A DNA stretch of 64,000 nucleotides from NCBI GenBank assembly GCA_003999685.1, contig CP021224.1, positions 2,542,001 through 2,606,000 on the forward strand, read 5' to 3'. Positions 1 to 10,581 of the stretch are shown one piece after another. Made by a program: the position numbers and the translations under genes. The DNA comes from Taiwanofungus camphoratus. Its lineage: Eukaryota; Basidiomycota; Agaricomycetes; Polyporales; Taiwanofungaceae. The notes beneath the pieces are model-generated. The model did not search any database, had not been told where the DNA came from, and was given only the letters and a program-made list of their open reading frames with translations. The stretch's first letter is position 1. Every line of letters begins with the position of its first letter.

Positions 1-200
1 TTAAGTTTGATCTGGTTACCAGGATTCTAGCAATCCAATACTTGTATCTTGTGACCTCTTGCTTTATACCTGAGTACTTGCTCAACTCTTATCGACTTTG
101 CTCTAGAGGACAACAGATTGTCCTTAAGTCCTCGCTACTATCTCTCGTAGTCAGGCCCTCATGTTCGAGGCTTTGTAGTCGTTGATACCAGCTTGTATCA
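1..200 (+). repeat. LTR family A, 3' portion (truncated by window edge)
   Basis: This stretch is the 3' 200 bp of the long terminal repeat seen complete, in reverse orientation, at 59509-60062. Shared blocks include the runs around 41-60, 117-133 and 150-200, and both copies end in the same TTGATACCAGCTTGTATCA terminus before the sequences diverge. I judge identity at roughly 80-85% by eye. No internal element sequence follows it, so it is a solo or truncated LTR; the window edge hides its start. Confidence 0.75.
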
Positions 201-966
201 GAATTAGATTATAAACTGAGATTCTCATCACAAGTTTCAAGCTCAAGCTCGGGCCTCTCAGCTGTTTTCTCGGGTCTCATGCATTTCCCGTGCTATTTTT
301 GATACCCATGCCTCTCATGCCATCGACACACAGCGACCTTTTTGGCTGCTCATTGTCTACACCATCAAGCTCATTGTCTTATCCATTGAGCTCAACATGT
401 AGGAAGGTAATATCTATTTATGTAGCAACTAGTATGTGATACTATTGATTTAGTTCATCATCAGCAATAAATACTGTTATTCTCTCTGATGATAAGTTGT
501 TTCTGTCAGGGAACATGTCACTGGAATATTTGCGCTCATCACTACGAATGGTGAGGAGCACACTGGTGCCATTGCTGAGGGCAGAACAGTGAGCTGGCAG
601 CACCACAGGGTCTAGAGCTGTTTTATGTCAATAATAAATGTCCAAGATCCGAAGTCTAATTTGATGGTATATCACCTGAATGTGACTACATCATGCATAT
701 TTTCACCAACTCCCATGGGCGAGCACATAAAACTGAAAGACCACTTCTCACACCTTCTTAGACCTCTCAGAGAATTTAAGGTAAATAAATAGGTGAATTT
801 ACAATGAAAAACCACACTCGGAAGATCCTGAAGCCCTTGGTGAGCAAGTTAGGCCAAATGAGAAGTCAGGCAGGTGACACCGGAATTGGCGTGAGAATTG
901 GTGTTAGCGGCCCCTAGCCGAGGTTCTGGGTTTTACGCGTTGATTTTGGGACGAGAATCTCAGTTC
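201..966. other. No gene seen
   Basis: AT-rich sequence between the LTR fragment and the velvet locus. I see no open frame with exon-like character, no tRNA and no clear repeat. It may contain the promoter of the velvet locus, but no TATA-like element can be assigned with confidence. Confidence 0.5.
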
Positions 967-1996
967 ATGACCTGATTCTCCTCGGCGACCGTAGCCGGCA
1001 TCTTCGCCGGCCGCACCATTCGCGCGGAGATCCTGCAACTCCAAAAGGCAGATCTCGGTCGAAAGTAAGCCTACGCCGCCTCCGCACGCTCACCGCCGCT
1101 CCCGTCATTGACCGGCCGCCCCGGAAGAAACGCCCGCAAGGACCGCTGCCCCCTGACCCACCCCCGATCGTCCAGCTCAAGCTGTTCCAAGTGCACCACT
1201 CCGCCCAGACCGAGACAGAAATCGACCTATGAGTGCGCACGCCGCCGAGCCATCCCAAGACCCCGCTCACGCCTTGTCCGCAGCGAGCTCCAGAGCTACG
1301 GCATCCTCTGCCACGCCGACCTCTTTCCCGTCCCGCTGCCCGACACCGACGTCGACGGCGACGACGCCCGCGACCGCCGGTCCTCCATGCTCCCGGAGAC
1401 CGACCCACAAGGCACCCAAGCGGGGTCCAACATCATAGTCGCGTCCGCGCACTTCCCCGCGTCGTCCGCACCCTCCAGCTCGAGATCCAGCTCGGGCTCA
1501 GACTTGCGCCCTCGCGGGATACCACACCAAAATCACCGCCAGACTCCCTGAGCCGAGATAGTCGCGCACCTCTCCTCGCCGCCGGGCGCGCTGCTTCCGC
1601 CACCACAACCGCCCTTCGACGCACAGCGGGTAGGTCCCGTCGTTGCGCCACCCGCGTTCGCGCCAGACGCGTCGCACGCGGGGAGCGCGGCCGTGCCGTA
1701 CCTGCACACAGGGTCGGGGCCGCCGCGCCACCGGCCCTCCGCGCACGCGCCCCAGCCCGGAGGGAGCGAACCCCACTACCGACTTGAACGCCACGGCCCG
1801 GGCGCGCATGCGGAGGGCGCCGTCGCGTTCCTGGACGGCCACGCGGTCCGCGAAGACGCCAAGTGCACGGAGCAGCTCGCGGGCACGACCGTCGTCGAGG
1901 CGATGTGCGCCGAGTACGCCGGCCGCGGCGCGCTGCTGTTCATCTTCCCGGTGCGTGTCTGCGTGTCGGCGCGCGCGTTCTGGAATTGACTGTGCG

Positions 1997-2034
<38 letters not shown>

Positions 2035-2710
2035 CTGTGCGTGCATTGTAGGACCTGTCCGTGCGCGCGGAGGGCGCGTTCGTGCTGCGCTACCGCGCGT
2101 TCAGCATCACGTCGCAGGCGGGCCCCGGGGCAGCCGCAGCGCCCGTCCTCGCCGAGTGCGTCGGCGGCCTGTTCAGGGTGTTCGGCACCAAGGCGTTCCC
2201 GGGGCTGCGCGCATCGACGGACCTGACAAAGGTGAGTGGCGTGCGCGCTCTGCACCCCTCGCTCTTCCCTTCCCTCTCTCTCCCTTCTTCCCCTTCCCCC
2301 TCCTCTTCCCCCCCTCTTCCCCCTCCTCTTCCCCCACCCCTTCTCCAGAGACCCCGCTCTCCTACTCCCACCCCTCCCGCCCCTCCCGCCCCGCGACGCA
2401 GCACTGACACCAGACGCCCACGCCCACACAGCACATCTCGCGCTTCGGCGCGCGCCTCAACATCCGCGAGCACCAGCGCACGCGGCGCGGGCGCGCGCCG
2501 ATGCGCACCGAGCCCCACCCGCACCCACACCCGCACCCGCACCCGCACCTGCACCCGCACCTGCCTGTGCTGAAGCCGAAGCTGCTGGCGTCTGCGGGGC
2601 GGAGGCGGAGCGCGGGCCCGGCGAGCGACCGGGGTGGTGGTGGGGACGGGGATGGGGATCGGTATGGGGGAGAGAGCAGCGTGGAGGACGGGTGGGTGTT
2701 CGGAGCGTAG
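967..2710 (+). pseudogene. Velvet-domain regulator (VeA-like), probably inactivated
   Basis: Velvet proteins are fungal nuclear regulators that bind DNA and link development to secondary metabolism. Velvet hallmarks can be read across exons. GRTIRAEILQLQKADLGRK ends at 1064; ARKDR then DPPPIVQLKLF follows at about 1133-1180; then GILCHADLFPVPLPD (about 1300-1345), KCTEQL then ALLFIFP (about 1861-1950), DLSVRAEGAFVLRYRAF from about 2053, and AFPGLRASTDLTK then HISRFGARLNIRE. Introns fit 1065-1127, one near 1211-1280, about 1951-2052 (holding the GT microsatellite) and 2232-2431. The tail is a His-Pro repeat ending at the TAG at 2708. Defects: TGA as the third codon after the ATG at 967 (973-975), a TGA at 1549-1551 inside an otherwise continuous frame, and two apparent single-base frameshifts near 1150 and 1210. 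An upstream exon or assembly error could explain some of these. The family call is firm; inactivation is likely, not certain. Confidence 0.75.
2001..2033. repeat. (GT)n microsatellite in a velvet-gene intron
   Basis: About 16 uninterrupted GT units lie inside the inferred intron between FIFP and DLSVRAEG of the velvet locus. Confidence 0.95.
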
Positions 2711-4303
2711 GGTCTTTTGCGGCGCCTTGCGTGCGTGCGTGCGGAGCCGTATTAAAATTGGGGCTCGGGGCTTGTGGCTTGGGGCTTGGGGCTTGGATCC
2801 CCGGCTGGCTGATTCGGTCTTGCTGTCGTGGTGCGTGGAGTCTGCGGTTCCGTGTCGTCCGTCTCGCCCGCTCACCCGTGCGCTTTCTTTTCTTTTTTTT
2901 CTCCCGCGTCCGCGTCCGCGCGCAGCTCTCGTGTTCGGATGCGCTCTGTTTGTATGCTACTCCACAGCCTAATCGTGTAGTTGTATTTATGTACTGGACC
3001 TTGGGAATGAGGTGCTGCGTTAGATGCATAATGCTCTGTAAAAAAGCGCAGCCGACGTTGGCGCGAAAATGGCAGGGCAGTCATGTACCTAGTCGCACAC
3101 GCTGACTACAGGTTGACTGGTGTGCGACTGTCCTGTGGCTGACTGGAGGCTCCATATGCAGCCACCGGAAGACGATAAATTCGACTAGGTAAGTAGTCAA
3201 GTTGTGCGATTTTGGTACCAGAAAGGCGACCGAGGCCGACTTTCGTTTTCTACAGAGCGTGATGCCTCTCCGAGGTGAACCCCGAAGCAGCGTGAGCGTC
3301 GTCGATCTTGCCCTTCGGAATTTCCGCAGGGCAAGGTGTGTGCGGGGAACTGGACACGCTACTGTGCTGCATCTGTCTTTCCGTGCATGCTCGGGGCACA
3401 AGGTAGGCCTGTCCCGCACTCACTGCTGCTTTTTTCCGGGCTGGAAAGGCCCTGGTGACCGGCGGGTACGTGCGTGTATCTGGTGGCTCGGAGTCTTCAC
3501 TCTGCACATCCTGTGATGGGTTCCTGGTTCATCTGCGACTTCAAAGCGTCGGTCTCCGATGGTAGGCACGGCATGTGATGGATGAGTCGCGGTCTGGGTG
3601 GACAAGATCTAGATATCCTCGAACGACGAAATTCGACGTCTTTCCTTTGAGAACTGCAGGTACATAACTTCAAGCTGTGATGAAGAGGGAGCGGCAGCCC
3701 GGGTACACTGCTTGCGCCTTTACGAGCGCGGCCTCGAGAAGTCGATACGAAGTACTCGACCTACAATAAGTGCCACAATTGATCTGTTGGCTTGACGCGG
3801 CCATGACCGTGTCGACTGCAACACTGAACATAAACATGTATCTTAGTATAAACGGAGATGCCTAGAGATCGTTCGTCTCGTTACATGGCTTTCGGCTAAC
3901 CACCCAAACTGAACATCGTGTTCTCTTCAGATTGTTACTCATCCAGAGAGGAAGCTAGAATCGATAGGTGATAACAGTGAGAACCCCTAAAGTATGTGAT
4001 ATATTATTACATCAGAACCGGGGCAAAATGGACTCTATCGATATGTCATGGTCTTGGTTGACTACCGTCGACTATATACCTTGATGCACTTTGTGCTATC
4101 TTGCATCATGCCAGGGCAGATATGGACACATGCACTCAGTGCCAATTATGCACGGACTTACGCAAAGGGCTGTGAAATGACAAGCGCTGGCAGTGCCAGC
4201 GATAGTAGAGTTTAAATACAGGAGCGAACAATAATATAAAGCCCATATCGTGCTCGCAAGGCGAGATCGCCATGATGTCGGAAGAGACACCTTTAACCAA
4301 GCG
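2711..4303. other. No gene supported
   Basis: Short open frames exist around 3080-3520 on both strands, but none has recognisable motifs, splice-consistent extension or a homologue elsewhere in the window. From about 3600 on, the sequence looks non-coding. Confidence 0.5.
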
Positions 4304-7251
4304 TCAGCGGGGACTTGATGTCGGAAGTCGAAGCTGTTGCATGAAGATTTCGTATGTCATCAGTTCATCCTTCTGTGCCTTCATTCGAGTTATCTGAGCA
4401 TTGAGCAGGGCCACCTCTGCCTGGTCACCATCCTGTCTTGCCACCATCAGACCTGCTGTACGGTCATCGATCTGCAATGACAGACTGACAATGGCGCAGA
4501 ACGCCCTCCGCAGCCAAAGGACCCATGTGCGAGTAAGCTGTCGGTAGTCGGCATGCGTAGAAGCGAACACCTCCTCCCACTCTTGCTGTTCGCCAATGAA
4601 CGCCTTCTTATTTCGGCCGATCACATACAGGTTGGGAGATTCCCAGTCAGAGAGATGTCTGAATTGGTGTGTCTCTGGATCGAACACAGCACAGAACCAC
4701 ACTAGAACGAAGAAAAATGATTCAAGGTCATGACGATAGCGATGCAGAGGTGGATTCCCCTTGGCCAATAGATCCAGCGCCATGAAAGGACCTGTTCCAG
4801 TACGGTACCGAGGTCGTTTACGAGATTGCTCCTGTGTTGGACGGACCTCATTGTCGCTGGGGGCTGGTCCATCTTCGCCCTCCTCTTCGACAATGTCCGG
4901 TGCATTGTGAGCTACTAGTGGCACTTTGACCTGCGGTTTAGATTCGTTGCCGCATGGTGCCCACGCCTGCGCGAGCTCGTCTGCTCCGAGGACGGCGCAT
5001 GGCACTGCATGGACTTCATTGTCGCTGGGGGATGGTCCGTCTTCATCCTCCTCTTCGACAATGTCCGGTGCGTTGAGAGCTGCCAGTGGCACTTTGACCT
5101 GTTGTTTTGATTGGCCTTCAACGTCGCTGTTATCCGCAGCTGCAGGATATCCGAAGATGTCATTCTCATCAGGCTTGTTGAAGATATTGGACTGCCTATT
5201 ATCTTCTGCGTACTCATTTTCTGGAAGTTTGGCCATCGCGAGATCCCAGTCGCACAGAATGCCCATAACGTCACCATCCTTCCGGTAGAACATAATATTG
5301 CCTGCACTGATGTCGCGATGCAGGACTTCCGCCGTCTCCCATACCCAGTGATGCGCTATTTCAAATAATAATCGGCGACGATGCAATATAATACAGCGAA
5401 AGAAAACATACCGTTCACAACATCGACAAAGACCTTCTTAAATTCATCAACACTGTTCACTTGTTCAAGGGCTTCGTATTTCTTCATCACCATTATACGA
5501 AACACCCGCTCCTCGTAGTCCAGAAGGTTTGTCATGTATATTCTTGGTAAATCCATTTGTTTCATGTTTCGTGTGACCGAGCATTTTAGGTCAACTACAT
5601 GATCGAGCCACCGCGGTGCATGGGCCTTGAGCTTCCGCCTGATTTTCTTGATGAAGTTGTCTTCCGCTTCTCTCCCCTTCGAAGGCCATGCCAATTTTGC
5701 CACCAGATCGTCTTCACCAAACATAGCCTTCGCTGCACCAGTCGCCTTGATCTGTACAACCGCCGTTCCTCTGCCAACCGCTCCAAATTCTGTGATGACT
5801 CTCCGGCTGTTATCAACCTCGAAAACCAGCTTTTCCAACGGTTTATCGTTCACGTCCATGGCAAGCTTGTCATCCAGCTCAAGTTTCACGCCGTCGTAGC
5901 TGTCATAAGAGCTTGATGGAAATTTGAGAAATGGACAGATGCCCATACGTGCATGATCAGCCGAGTCCATGGCCGCGAGGTACAGGAGGAGCAGCCGTGA
6001 CTCCTTCCTCAGATCGAACGGCTCAGACTGGACAATTCCCATTCGATCGCCATACCACAGGATTACTTTCGCACCTCGGATCATGCATCCAGTAGCGTAC
6101 GACCGTACGCCGTGAGACAGCAGTTCGTTCATATATTTACCTGCTTGCACTTCGTTATCCGTCAATGCCGGCTGGTTATCGGGGTCGAGCTCTTCATTAA
6201 TATGTGCTGCCGGTGAAAGACTCATATTGGCATCCTCGTCGCTGTTCGCATGAGACCGAGATCTCTTTGGTCGAGGTTCGACGTCATCGGAGGCGCTTGC
6301 GGGTCCCTTGCGTTTTGTACCAGTCGAGGTTCGACGACTCGCACATGCAACGCTTCTGCTAGGCGTAGCTGTTCCAGGCGCGCAGGCGGAAGAAGTTGAC
6401 TGTGAAGAGCCATCAGATGCAAAGAATAAAAGAATAAAACGGACTGTCATCTATTCGAGTTCACACCTTTTCAAACGCCACTTTGGACAAGTCAAAATCG
6501 GATCCTCGAACAGGCCCTTCATCTCCATTTTTGATCTCGATAAATCCAAGGTACCATTCCCAGTGTCGACGTCGTTCGCTTTTGGAAGTCCCGAACGCTA
6601 GATCTGGCTTTAATATCCGAGTAAAGGTGCCTTTTACCGTACGTTCTTCTAGGCGAGAGAACTTCATCTTCCCGAGACGTCCGTCGGAGACCGTAGTACG
6701 ACTTTGCCGCTGACGACGTGTGCCAGAAGTGATCTGGTCAAGTATGTGTTCCAGCATCTTTGACAAAGGGAAATAGCTGTCCTTTTCATATCGACACCTC
6801 AGATACCAGTTCAGGTACTCCACCGGGAATGTGTAATTTGACATTTCAGGAATGTCGTCAGGCGCAAAGTCCCAAACCGCCCGAATGAACTCGGTGACAG
6901 GCATCCCGCGGTGAACTTTGTCTCTGAAGTGCGCACGAATGTATCGCTTTAAGCCGTCATCCATGATGCCTTTCTCTCCTGTAACACTGTGAATGGCTTT
7001 CTGTTTCAGAGGCGTCGCCTGCAACCCCGTGTCTGCAAAATTGATATATAATGAGGTTACACATAAGGCAAATGGTGAATAGTGTCTTCCATCTTACCTG
7101 TCGACAAGGCAATTCGAGGGGGTGTTCTGGGTACGTCTGTATTGTCTTCAATCGACGTGGCCGTGGGCGCAGAGTGATATTTTCTACCTGGCAGTTTAGC
7201 CATGGTGTTCTTTGTCCCGGATTCGTAGTTGGGGTCGGGAGTGTCAGTCAT
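4304..7251 (-). CDS. FunK1-type fungal protein kinase, copy A
   Basis: Predicted Ser/Thr kinase of the fungal FunK1 family; substrate unknown. Four exons on the minus strand: 7251-7098, 7032-6467, 6399-5412 and 5355-4304, giving 919 residues, with clean GT/AG introns of 56-67 bp. Exons 1-2 encode the family-specific N-terminal region. Exon 3 carries a basic cluster resembling a bipartite nuclear signal (about residues 268-287), a glycine loop GRGTAVV (about 445) and the VAK lysine (about 472). Exon 4 has the catalytic loop HRDIS..N (about 581), DWD in place of DFG (about 604), and an APE-equivalent GTGPFMALDLL (about 755). Between these lies a long acidic insert containing a roughly 60-residue tandem duplication around NAPDIVEEE. 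Copy A' at 32582-35528 is an inverted near-copy; the C-terminal end of A instead resembles copies C and D. All catalytic residues are present, so it is probably functional. Confidence 0.9.
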
Positions 7252-7348
7252 TATAATATCGCTTTGGTTGGATGGAGGGAGGTAGTAACGGAAGCGGATC
7301 CAAAAAGAATAGAATGAGTATGTTGAAGACATCATTTCCATTTTGCCT

Positions 7349-7453
7349 CTTATAAGCAACTAACGGTGGCCAAAGCTTGTGTGGCCAGGTGAAGTTGTGG
7401 CCTGCTCACGTTGACCGTGGCTGGACGCAGGACAATGGAAACGCGACCACGTG
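7349..7453 (-). promoter_or_regulatory. Conserved upstream module of FunK1 copy A
   Basis: Read on the minus strand: a palindromic CACGTG (7448-7453), then two GGCCAC boxes 15 bp apart (7381-7386 and 7366-7371), then CTTATAAG (7349-7356), about 100 bp before the ATG at 7251. The same order occurs upstream of copies A', C and D. Conservation within recent duplicates is expected, but the A and C subfamilies have otherwise diverged here, which favours a functional promoter. Which factor binds is unknown. Confidence 0.5.
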
Positions 7454-7628
7454 ACCGTATGCTCTCAAAGCGCCCAAAGTCGCAGCTTGTGATATTTCAG
7501 GACATCTGCCACTATCATGTCTGTTTACTTCTCGATCTCGAAATTTTGTACTCCTCATTATGTGCTACTAGCGAGGTGCTGTATCAATACAACCGCCCCC
7601 CAGCTACGCATCTTGGTTACACAATACC

Positions 7629-8176
7629 ATGACACAATTTTCGGACCGACTACATCAATCTGAGCCTACGCCCACATGGAACTCAGACGTACCCAGAACA
7701 CTGCGTCTAGATGCCTTGTCGACAGGTAAGATAGAGGACAATGCTTGGTATATGTAGAATCTCATTCTATATCATTTTTGCAGACACGGGGTTGCATACG
7801 ATGCTTCTCAGACCATTGGCTCTTCGTAGCATTACAGGAGACGACGGCGTCATTATGGATGAAAGGGTAAAGCGGTACATCGTGGCGCACTTCAGAGACA
7901 GAATTCGTCATGGGCTGCCTGTTCGTTTGCGCCGTTTGGGACTCTACGCCCGACGACATTCCTGAAATTCCAGACTACGCATTCCCGATCGGCCAGCTGA
8001 ACTTGTTTATGCGGTGTCGATACGATCGCCATCTTCCTCCGCCAAGGATGCTGGAACCAAACTCGACAAGCTTTCTTTTGGCGCATGTTGTTAGCGGCAA
8101 AGACGTACACCGAGTATTTCAGATTGACTACCGGAGTCGCATCGTGAGAGCGGGGGACTTTTTCTTTATTACCTAG
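7629..8176 (+). pseudogene. FunK1 N-terminal fragment (between A and B)
   Basis: A start exon (ATG 7629 to 7725, ending ALST as in copy A) is followed by an intron with AG at 7783. A second exon from 7784 matches the FunK1 N-terminal region (DTGL..., VKRYIVAHFRDR), then shifts frame near 7917 and resumes as VWDSTPDDIPEIPDYAFP. Homology is lost by about 8100; no kinase core follows. It lies head-to-head with copy A, 378 bp between start codons, so the spacer may have been a shared promoter. Its inverted twin is at 31657-32204. Confidence 0.75.
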
Positions 8177-8337
8177 GGGCCACCCTCGATCGATTATAAA
8201 GAAATGGACACTATGCTCTCAGGATCTACCAAGACAATCCGCAAAACTCACCATGTCCTGGTCTTGCTCGTATTCATACCATCACAGGAATTGCTTTAAC
8301 TGTCACCCTTCCTCTATAGCCAATCGGAACAATGTCA

Positions 8338-10581
8338 TGATGTGTTGCCTCTCACACTGGTACTGAAGGCTACTGCTCAGAGACGAGCGACGATGTGCCA
8401 GAGCGTGAGTGGAAATCTTTGCCTGTACACATGGAGGAGACAGACGAGCTCAAACCGCGGCCGAGAAGGTATTGGTACTCAACACATAAGACTGGAACAA
8501 CCCCCACCTTTCTCTCAGGGAAGTTTCCTTATGCTGATACTGCATCGCTGTAGAGCCTACAGTGGCACGGCTGAAATCACACACTACTTATTACGCCGGC
8601 GATAGTATTATGAACGCAAGCACCAGGTGGTGTGCGCGCGAGCACGTCGGAGACAAGATCTATCGCGGGCTGCCCGTCCATGAGTTCGTTGGTGCGATCT
8701 GGGATTTTGGCCCAGAGGACATACCCGCCTTTAAGCAGTATATACTACCCATCAGACATGTGAACATGTACCTGCAGCATCACGTCGGGATCGAGGATGA
8801 CAGTTCTCTGCCATTGGCGAAGATCTTGGAGCACCTATTGGGCCAAATCAACTCTGGTGAACGTCCGCAGGCACAACGGAGGCATACCACTCGTGTGGGC
8901 CAACGGCTTCAGCCTATGTTCCTGTTTCGTCTACGGGAACGTAGTGCGAAAGGAGATCATACGGAGACGGCGAAGGCGTATTTAGCATGGAGCACTGCGA
9001 AAGACAACGGACGGCGACATTGGCAATGGTACCTCTCTTATGTCGAGGTCCAGCAGAACAAGAGGAAGCCTATTACGAGCAAGACAGACCTTCCTATTTC
9101 GAGGAAAGCCATCAGAGAGGTGCGTACGTATGTCAATTGAGAGCAATTCTCCTTATATACATTCGTGTATAGTTGGTTTCCTTGGCATTTGTGTCTGATG
9201 GTACTACATCTGATGCTGCATCTGCAATGCTTGCGAACACCCCGACATCTTCTGGCAGAAAACGCAAAGAACCGGAAACTGAACGTGAAGCTGTTGATCA
9301 CCCGAGAAAGCGAGCTCGCACCACCAGTCCTATTGATGGCCTCGTTCTGAGGAACAATGAGGTACAAGCAGCAAACTGTAGGATCAATCTGCTGTCTCAT
9401 GGCATATGCTCCTATGCTACGGGATGTACAATCAAAAACACAACCGTAACGCTGTGGTACGGAGATCGGATGGGGATCATTCAGTCTGAAGCCTTCGACT
9501 TTATACAACAGCCGGATCTGCTCCTCCTGTACCTCGCCGCCATGGACTCCGTGGATCATGCACGTGTAATGAAGAAATATGAGTATCTTCAACAAGTGAA
9601 CAGTGTTGACGAGTTCAAGAAGGTGTTAATCGATATTGTGAACGGCAAGTCACATATTTTTGGGCGTTGGATGGCACACGGCTGATATTTTCATACGCAC
9701 ATCACCGGGTGTGGAAGACGTCGCGGATCTTGCATCGTGATATCAGTGTGGACAACATCATGTTTTACATGAAGGATGGCTTTGTAATGGGTGTCCTGTG
9801 CGACTGGGATGTCGCGATGAAGGAACCTTCGAAGGAGCAGTATATTGAGGACGACAATGAACATAACCAGGAAGACCAGGTGGATGAGGATGTTATTTTC
9901 GACTACGCCGCAATGGCTGGTGACAACAAGACTGACGACCCATTGACGCGACAAGCGAGAGCATTGACCTCGAAAGCACACAAAGAGAGCTGCAAAGAGG
10001 CACACAAAGAGAGTTGCAAAGAGGGAACACGAAGCAAGGATCAGGAAAAGAGCGAGCTCGCAAACGCCCTGGATATCGCACTGGTACAGGTCCATTCATG
10101 TCATCCGATCTACTGTCAGAGGGAAGGGTTCCTCTCCATCGTTACCGTCACGATCTTGAGTCGTTACGATACTTGGGTATTTCAGAGCTGTGGTCATGTT
10201 GCAGAACCCATACAGGAATGGGAATGTTCCGAACTGTCCCAGATCGGTTCCAACAAGAGATCATTCATCCAAGATCAATCACACTACCGATCAGCGCTCT
10301 CGTCTGCACATCCTGACTATGCCACGCTCGCTGTGCAGTGGGTGATACCACTCCACATACTGCTCACTTGCGTTGCCGCTGTACAACTGGAACTCCGTGA
10401 CGAGCGTACGAGAGCGAAGGCTAAGAGCAATTCGAATACGGTGGAATCAATCAATGCTGCCATAACGCAGTTGAACGCGCGAAGAGAGGAACTGATAACG
10501 TACGAGACTTTCATGGAGTGTCTTGATATCTCCACTTCCGAGCTTCAACGATATTTTTTCATGCAATGTCTCCTACGTTAG
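8338..10581 (+). pseudogene. FunK1 copy B, degenerate kinase
   Basis: Related to copies C and D. Exon 1 homology (TSDDVPEREWKSLP, about 8385-8420) is out of frame with the ATGs at 8338 and 8341. Exon 2 runs from about 8556 (ARLKSHTTYYAGD) to about 9120. The exon from about 9173 has the nuclear-signal-like cluster and LWYGDRMGI. It then jumps from DHAR directly to VMKKYE near 9568, skipping about 165 residues that hold the glycine loop and VAK lysine in C and D. The distal exon retains HRDIS and CDWD, but the conserved KRPGYRTGTGPFM segment is in another frame (about 10050-10110), so at least two frameshifts exist. A short tandem duplication (AHKESCKE twice) lies near 9980-10020. Without the ATP-binding lobe it cannot be an active kinase. 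Confidence 0.85.

Larger units (their letters stand above)
4304..8861. repeat. Left arm of A/A' inverted repeat (about 4.56 kb)
   Basis: This block is the reverse complement of 30972-35528. Paired positions sum to 39833 from about 5412 to 8861 with no net length change, so this part is essentially gap-free. The exon-2 proteins of A and A' are identical over all 187 residues compared. Similarity falls in the kinase C-lobe, and the copies are unrelated beyond the stop codons. The upper boundary is sharp at 8861, where pseudogene E departs from B. Confidence 0.9.

Noticed and set aside
965-2875. Many long overlapping open frames on both strands in the GC-rich first 3 kb, including minus-strand frames over 200 codons
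   Set aside because: High GC makes stops rare. Only the plus-strand exon series shows a recognised domain (velvet) with splice-consistent joins.
8340-8605. Possible independent gene upstream of FunK1 copy B
   Set aside because: It aligns with exon 1 and intron 1 of the C/D-type kinases, out of frame, so it is part of pseudogene B.
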